Assembly (NCBI GenBank): GCA_016790075.1
Contig: JAEUPP010000024.1
Location: 247,523 to 311,522 of the forward strand
Source of the DNA: Rhodanobacteraceae bacterium
Lineage (GTDB): Bacteria > Pseudomonadota > Gammaproteobacteria > Xanthomonadales > Rhodanobacteraceae
Reading direction: 5' to 3'
Length of the DNA: 64,000 nucleotides
Positions 60,340-64,000 of this stretch are shown piece by piece. Below the pieces are notes generated by a model that did no database searches, was not told the origin of the DNA, and was given only the letters and a program-made list of their open reading frames with translations. Each line of letters starts with the position of its first letter. Position 1 is the stretch's first letter. The translations under genes were made by a program, and so were the position numbers.

Positions 60340-62514
60340 ATGGCCAAACTGAGACTTGGTGGGGTATGGGTCGAGTTTGAACACCAGGACGACGACGTGT
60401 TGCTACGTGGTGACGACGTCAGCGAGACGAGCGCAGCACTTTCTAGAGTAGGTGTAAGCGCAAGAGGACTGCGATCACTCCGGCCCAGAATGCAACGCGC
60501 AACACTCGACAACAGAGATGCCGCGATGACCAGGTTGCGCGCAGCCGGCGTGATGGTGCATCACATCTATCGCATGCGTGGTGAACCTGCCTGTGAATTT
60601 CTGATCGGCGAACGCTTGTTTCTGACCTGCAAAACAGGCGCTGGCCTACAGCGAATTGTCAACGAATGCCATCTGCAGGTACTGAGAGACTACGGCAGGA
60701 ATCAGGTACTGGCGTCGGTTACGAGCGAAACAGGTTGCAACGTCCTGAAGTTAGCGATGCAGCTTCAGGAAGAGCATGTCCATGAAGTGATCGACTGCGA
60801 ACCAGACTTCTATCGTGAGCTGAAACGATTTGCCCCCTTCATTCCTGCCGATCCGCTGTTCACTCAGCAATGGCACCTGCATGCTCCCGAAGACGGTGTC
60901 GAATTGCTGGCTGGCGCAGACATCGGTGCAACCGCAGCGTGGGCGCTCTCGCGCGGTAGCCGGGATGTGGTGATCTGTGTTGCCGATGATGGCTGTGATC
61001 TCACTCACCCTGATTTCAGCGGTGAGGGAAAGGTGCGAGGGTCGATCAACGTCATACCGGGTCCGAACGGCCAACTTCGTTATGAAGCCAACGTGAGCCC
61101 GCGCGGGAATGACTACCATGGTACTCCGTGTACCGGAGTGGCCATCGCCGAAATCAATGGCCAAGGGACCGTTGGGGTGGCCCCCGGCTGCTCGCTGCTT
61201 GCAGTAAGGTTTCCGCTCAACCTGAGTGACAGCCAAATGGCCGCGTTGTTCGAGAGAATTTCGTTGCAGGCGGACGTGGTTTCCTGCTCCTGGGGTTACC
61301 CACCGACGAATGCGCCGATGAGTTCCCATTTGAAGCAAACGATTGCGAGACTCGCAGTGACCGGTGGAAGACGCGGCCGGGGCTTGGTCTTCTGCGTGGC
61401 TGCAGGAAACAACAACGCACCACTCCATGATCCAACCAATACAACGGCGTATCGTTTTCGAGACGAAGCATCATGGCATCAATACTCGGGTCCGATTGAC
61501 CGCTGGATCGCAACTCACCCGGACGTGATCGTTGTCAGCGGTTGCACATCGTTGAAAAAGCGCTCAGCTTTTTCGTCGTGGGGAAAAGAGGTCACGGTTT
61601 GCGCACCTACCGACAATTGGGACGATCAGGAAATCACCGCCGTTCGCGGCAGGGGTGTTGTGACCACCGACAATGAGCAGGCAGGTGCGGGATTTTCGCC
61701 AGGCATCTACACCAGTGCGTTTGGTGGCACATCGAGCGCGACCCCGACGGTCGCCGGGGTTTGCGGTTTGATGCTCTCTGCCAACCCCGAGCTCAGCGCA
61801 AGAAAAGTGAAATCCCTGCTGCAACAGACAGCCGACAAGTCGCTCGATCTGGTTTCAGAAACACCGGTGAACAGCGACGGCAGATTCACCAACGGGCACA
61901 GTCTGTGGTTTGGCGCAGGTAAGGTCCGTGCAGATCTTGCGGTAGCGGCAGCACTTGCAAGCAATACGCTCCAAGCCACAACGCTGACAGGACAGGGAAC
62001 AGCCAGCAAGATTCCGCTTCGCCCGCAGGCACTCGTAACCTCCGTCAACTGCCCGAATAACGGAACGATCCAGCAGCTTAGGGTCGAAGTATCGCTGTCG
62101 CATCCACGCCCCAGAGATGTGGAGATTGCTCTTCAGGTACCCGATGGCCGGCAGGTCATTCTCTTCAATGCAGGGACTTCAACAGGACAACCTCCAGCGG
62201 TGTTTGGCACACACAACGTACCGGCACTGCAGGCGCTGCTCGGTGCGGGGGTGAAGGGCAAGTACTCGTTGTTGCTCAGTGATCGACAAGCAGGAGGCCG
62301 GGGCAAACTGACTCGATGGCAGCTGGACGTTGTGATTTCGATGCCTCCCCCTGGCCCTGCCGCGCCGCAGAAAAAAACAACTTCCGCTCGAAAGTCTGCA
62401 CGCGCAGGGGAAACGAGCAAGCGCGGCGATTCAGCCATTGCAAAACCCAAAGTGACCAAGACGAAGACAGTCAGCAAGCAGAAATCCAAGACCAGACGCG
62501 CGAAACGTACGTAG
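60340..62514 (+). CDS. S8 (subtilisin-like) serine protease with P-domain and basic tail
   Basis: 724 aa; AGAGGAGG before the ATG at 60340 fixes the start. No signal peptide is seen. The N-terminal 170 residues look like a propeptide-type region. Catalytic triad: Asp in VVICVADDGCDLTHPDF near 220, His in GNDYHGTPCTGVA near 260, Ser in FGGTSSATPTVAGVCG near 470. A C-terminal P/proprotein-convertase-like domain (SHPRPRDVEIALQVPDGRQV ... GKYSLLLSDRQAGGRGKLTRW) precedes about 55 residues dominated by Lys, Arg, Ser, Thr and Ala (KSARAGETSKRGDSAIAKPK and on to KTRRAKRT). The basic tail is not part of the family and might bind nucleic acid or a cell-envelope polyanion. Confidence 0.86.
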   Translation: MAKLRLGGVWVEFEHQDDDVLLRGDDVSETSAALSRVGVSARGLRSLRPRMQRATLDNRDAAMTRLRAAGVMVHHIYRMRGEPACEFLIGERLFLTCKTGAGLQRIVNECHLQVLRDYGRNQVLASVTSETGCNVLKLAMQLQEEHVHEVIDCEPDFYRELKRFAPFIPADPLFTQQWHLHAPEDGVELLAGADIGATAAWALSRGSRDVVICVADDGCDLTHPDFSGEGKVRGSINVIPGPNGQLRYEANVSPRGNDYHGTPCTGVAIAEINGQGTVGVAPGCSLLAVRFPLNLSDSQMAALFERISLQADVVSCSWGYPPTNAPMSSHLKQTIARLAVTGGRRGRGLVFCVAAGNNNAPLHDPTNTTAYRFRDEASWHQYSGPIDRWIATHPDVIVVSGCTSLKKRSAFSSWGKEVTVCAPTDNWDDQEITAVRGRGVVTTDNEQAGAGFSPGIYTSAFGGTSSATPTVAGVCGLMLSANPELSARKVKSLLQQTADKSLDLVSETPVNSDGRFTNGHSLWFGAGKVRADLAVAAALASNTLQATTLTGQGTASKIPLRPQALVTSVNCPNNGTIQQLRVEVSLSHPRPRDVEIALQVPDGRQVILFNAGTSTGQPPAVFGTHNVPALQALLGAGVKGKYSLLLSDRQAGGRGKLTRWQLDVVISMPPPGPAAPQKKTTSARKSARAGETSKRGDSAIAKPKVTKTKTVSKQKSKTRRAKRT

Positions 62515-63041
62515 GAAGGTGGTTGGGCGCCCATTTGATCCGCTCGCACGATGTCTTTGCGCCCAACTCCAGCCTGCGTGTGCCGCTGACGCCATCGGGG
62601 TGCGGCATGTGCCCAGAGACCGGCGCCGCCACGGTGGACATCTGTGTGAACGAAGAGCAATGCGGCCTCGAGGAAAGGCGCCGTGCGATGAGCTGGGCGC
62701 AACGTCTCAAGCATGTCTTCAACATCGACGCCTTCGGGAAACACGATACGCTGGAGAAAGCACACTACCGTCCGGTGGCGCGTGCGCCGCCGGACGCCGC
62801 GTGACAATCTCCCGGCCACACAGCTGACGGCAAAGCCGGAATCCGATCCGATGTGGCCACGCTCCGCCGCAGGACTGCGTTCGGCCCGCTGCTGGGAATC
62901 GGAGCGAAACGGCCGCAGATTTGCGAAGCAGCACGTCCGTCCCCGATTCAGGGAATGCACCGCCAGCGCCATGCTTGCGTGCAGGCTCGATGCGAACAGC
63001 AACTCACGCTCAGCGATGCGGCAGCCTCGCCCCGTGTCCGG
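62515..63041. other. Gap holding most of the second repeat copy
   Basis: 527 bases between convergent genes. No gene supported. The right end carries copy 2 of the dispersed repeat, which runs into the end of the next gene. Confidence 0.5.
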
Positions 63042-63052
63042 TCATGCGTTGA
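62981..63052 (+). repeat. Dispersed repeat, copy 2
   Basis: Matches 60010-60081 (56-base core with one mismatch). It overlaps the last three codons and stop of the minus-strand beta-helix gene, so the repeat is at that gene's 3' end. Confidence 0.8.
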
Positions 63053-64000
63053 ACGCGCTAGCAAAGATGGCGTCGGGTGGCAGCATCGAGTCAGCCTCCA
63101 GCGCACCACGATCGACCGTACCGTTGATCACACGCATGTTGCCTTCGATATCGATGGACCCAACGCCACCGGCGGGCGTGTTGTAGCCGGAATTACGCAA
63201 GGGCGAAACGACATTGGGAATGGGGAATATGCCGACTATGGTCCAGCCCGGATCGCCAGTGCTTGAATTCGACTCCAGCACTGGCGCGACGAGCATTCTG
63301 GCCGTGCCGAAATGGTTGTTGCGCAGATACGAGTTGCCCGAATCGTTGACGAAGTCGTACATGCCATTCTGGCTGTTGCGGTTGTTGTAGACGACGTTGT
63401 TCGAGATATAGCTCGTGCCACCCTCGGCATTGGCCAGATCCAGGCCGACGCAGCCGCAGTTGGATACGCCGCTGTTAAGAGTATTGGAGTGAATGGTGTT
63501 GTTGGTCAGATTGACGATGGCGTTGTTCGTGCGGACGCTGACCCCTGCAATCGACGGGGCGCGGTTGAACACGATGATGCTGTTGCGCAGCCGGAACGTG
63601 GGACGGTCTCCAAACGGGAATCCATAGAACTCGACACCACCAGTCGCCGAGGAATTGCTCGCCGCTTCGCCGGCGATAACGATAATTCGCTCGAACAGCA
63701 CCGTAGCGCCGGAATATGGCGCATTGACGCTCAGGCCCGCGGCTCGCCCGTTCAGATTGCTGCCATTGTGGGCGCCCCGCGTCAAGGTCAGATTGCTTAG
63801 GTGGATGTTGCTGGCCACCCTGCTGTTATACAGCCGGAAATACATCACACTGCCCTGGTACTGGGCATCGAGTTCGGTCAAGCGCGGATCAGCAACCTGC
63901 GTGCTGCAGTCACTCCAGCCGCCGGAAATCGTAAGTGAGTAACTCGTATCACCGGCACCCACGCCGATGTTGTACTCCCAGCGCGGCACGCCGGCCGTGG
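63042..64000 (-). CDS. Secreted beta-helix protein, C-terminal part (cut by window edge)
   Basis: At least 319 codons to the right edge; the frame remains open, so the N-terminus lies outside. It consists of right-handed beta-helix rungs: FERIIVIAGEAASNSSATGG, 'NNAIVNLTNNTIHSNTL', 'GTSYISNNVVYNNRNSQNG' and 'GNSYLRNNHFGTARML'. The end reads VDRGALEADSMLPPDAIFASAFNA. The 'D-x-IF-x-x-x-F' tail resembles the short IFxxGFE C-terminal signature of exported proteins in Xanthomonadales. Probably an extracellular protein with autotransporter-independent secretion; function unknown. Confidence 0.8.
   Translation of the reverse strand, partial: TAGVPRWEYNIGVGAGDTSYSLTISGGWSDCSTQVADPRLTELDAQYQGSVMYFRLYNSRVASNIHLSNLTLTRGAHNGSNLNGRAAGLSVNAPYSGATVLFERIIVIAGEAASNSSATGGVEFYGFPFGDRPTFRLRNSIIVFNRAPSIAGVSVRTNNAIVNLTNNTIHSNTLNSGVSNCGCVGLDLANAEGGTSYISNNVVYNNRNSQNGMYDFVNDSGNSYLRNNHFGTARMLVAPVLESNSSTGDPGWTIVGIFPIPNVVSPLRNSGYNTPAGGVGSIDIEGNMRVINGTVDRGALEADSMLPPDAIFASAFNA

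Noticed and set aside
1-64000. CRISPR arrays
   Set aside because: No evenly spaced repeats of 24-40 bases were seen.
1-64000. tRNA or rRNA genes
   Set aside because: GGTTCGA-like heptamers (for example near 46098) lack the rest of a cloverleaf; no rRNA-like sequence was seen.

Overview
The window comes from a high-GC gammaproteobacterium, most likely of the Xanthomonadales/Lysobacterales (Rhodanobacteraceae or Xanthomonadaceae). The evidence is the left-end order xerD / RDD protein / small membrane protein / lptG-lptF / pepA / holC, the copL-type copper locus, and secreted beta-helix proteins ending in an IFxxxF-type tail. Everything here is read by eye from sequence; family names are recognitions, not search results.

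Layout. (1) 1-5.8 kb is core chromosome: partial xerD, lptGF for LPS export, pepA, holC. The valS gene that often follows holC is absent, so accessory DNA begins about here. (2) 6.1-10.1 kb holds a secreted lipase, an Ig-like repeat protein, a hairpin-rich gap and a DUF4331-like protein. (3) 10.2-19.3 kb is a minus-strand group of lipid and redox genes: cPLA2/patatin-like phospholipase, GMC oxidoreductase, a membrane-anchored protein with two CxxCH motifs, and a phosphatidylserine-decarboxylase-like enzyme. (4) 20.4-26.6 kb is an integron cassette array without a visible integrase. Six minus-strand cassettes (KilA-N, AbiTii-like, a large membrane protein with helical repeats, B-box-like membrane protein, DUF4062-like, GRDP-like) are each followed by an attC-like site, and an attI-like site lies at the upstream end. 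Base composition is visibly more AT-rich here.

(5) 26.8-41.1 kb is a tightly spaced seven-gene minus-strand operon. It is led by a giant (1872 aa) multicopper oxidase and includes a beta-propeller protein, two proteins with CxxCH haem-type motifs, two unknown proteins and a Sco-type copper chaperone. Divergent from it, 41.5-44.4 kb encodes a second Sco protein, a c-type cytochrome fusion, and an orphan protein resembling the pore-forming N-terminal domain of Cry delta-endotoxins. The size and neighbours of the oxidase recall the MnxG/MofA class of manganese oxidases; this is the most interesting system in the window. (6) 46.5-53.8 kb is a copper or heavy-metal resistance island: MerR regulator and P-type ATPase on one strand; CopL-like protein, TolC-type outer-membrane protein with a His-rich tail, Tat-exported multicopper oxidase and DUF411 protein on the other. 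A MerR-type promoter is readable in the divergent region.

(7) 54.1-64 kb is a mixed accessory stretch: membrane-bound AraC regulator, DUF4386 protein, a SMI1/KNR4 plus L7/L12-like protein, a GH29 alpha-L-fucosidase gene broken by two frameshifts, an ECF sigma factor, an S8 serine protease with a very basic tail, and the 3' part of a secreted beta-helix gene. A 72-bp dispersed repeat flanks the protease gene.

Working together: the giant oxidase operon plus divergent Sco/cytochrome genes would make an envelope metal-oxidation or electron-transfer system, with Sco proteins supplying copper. The 46-54 kb island would control copper load. The cassette array carries probable phage-defence or stress functions.
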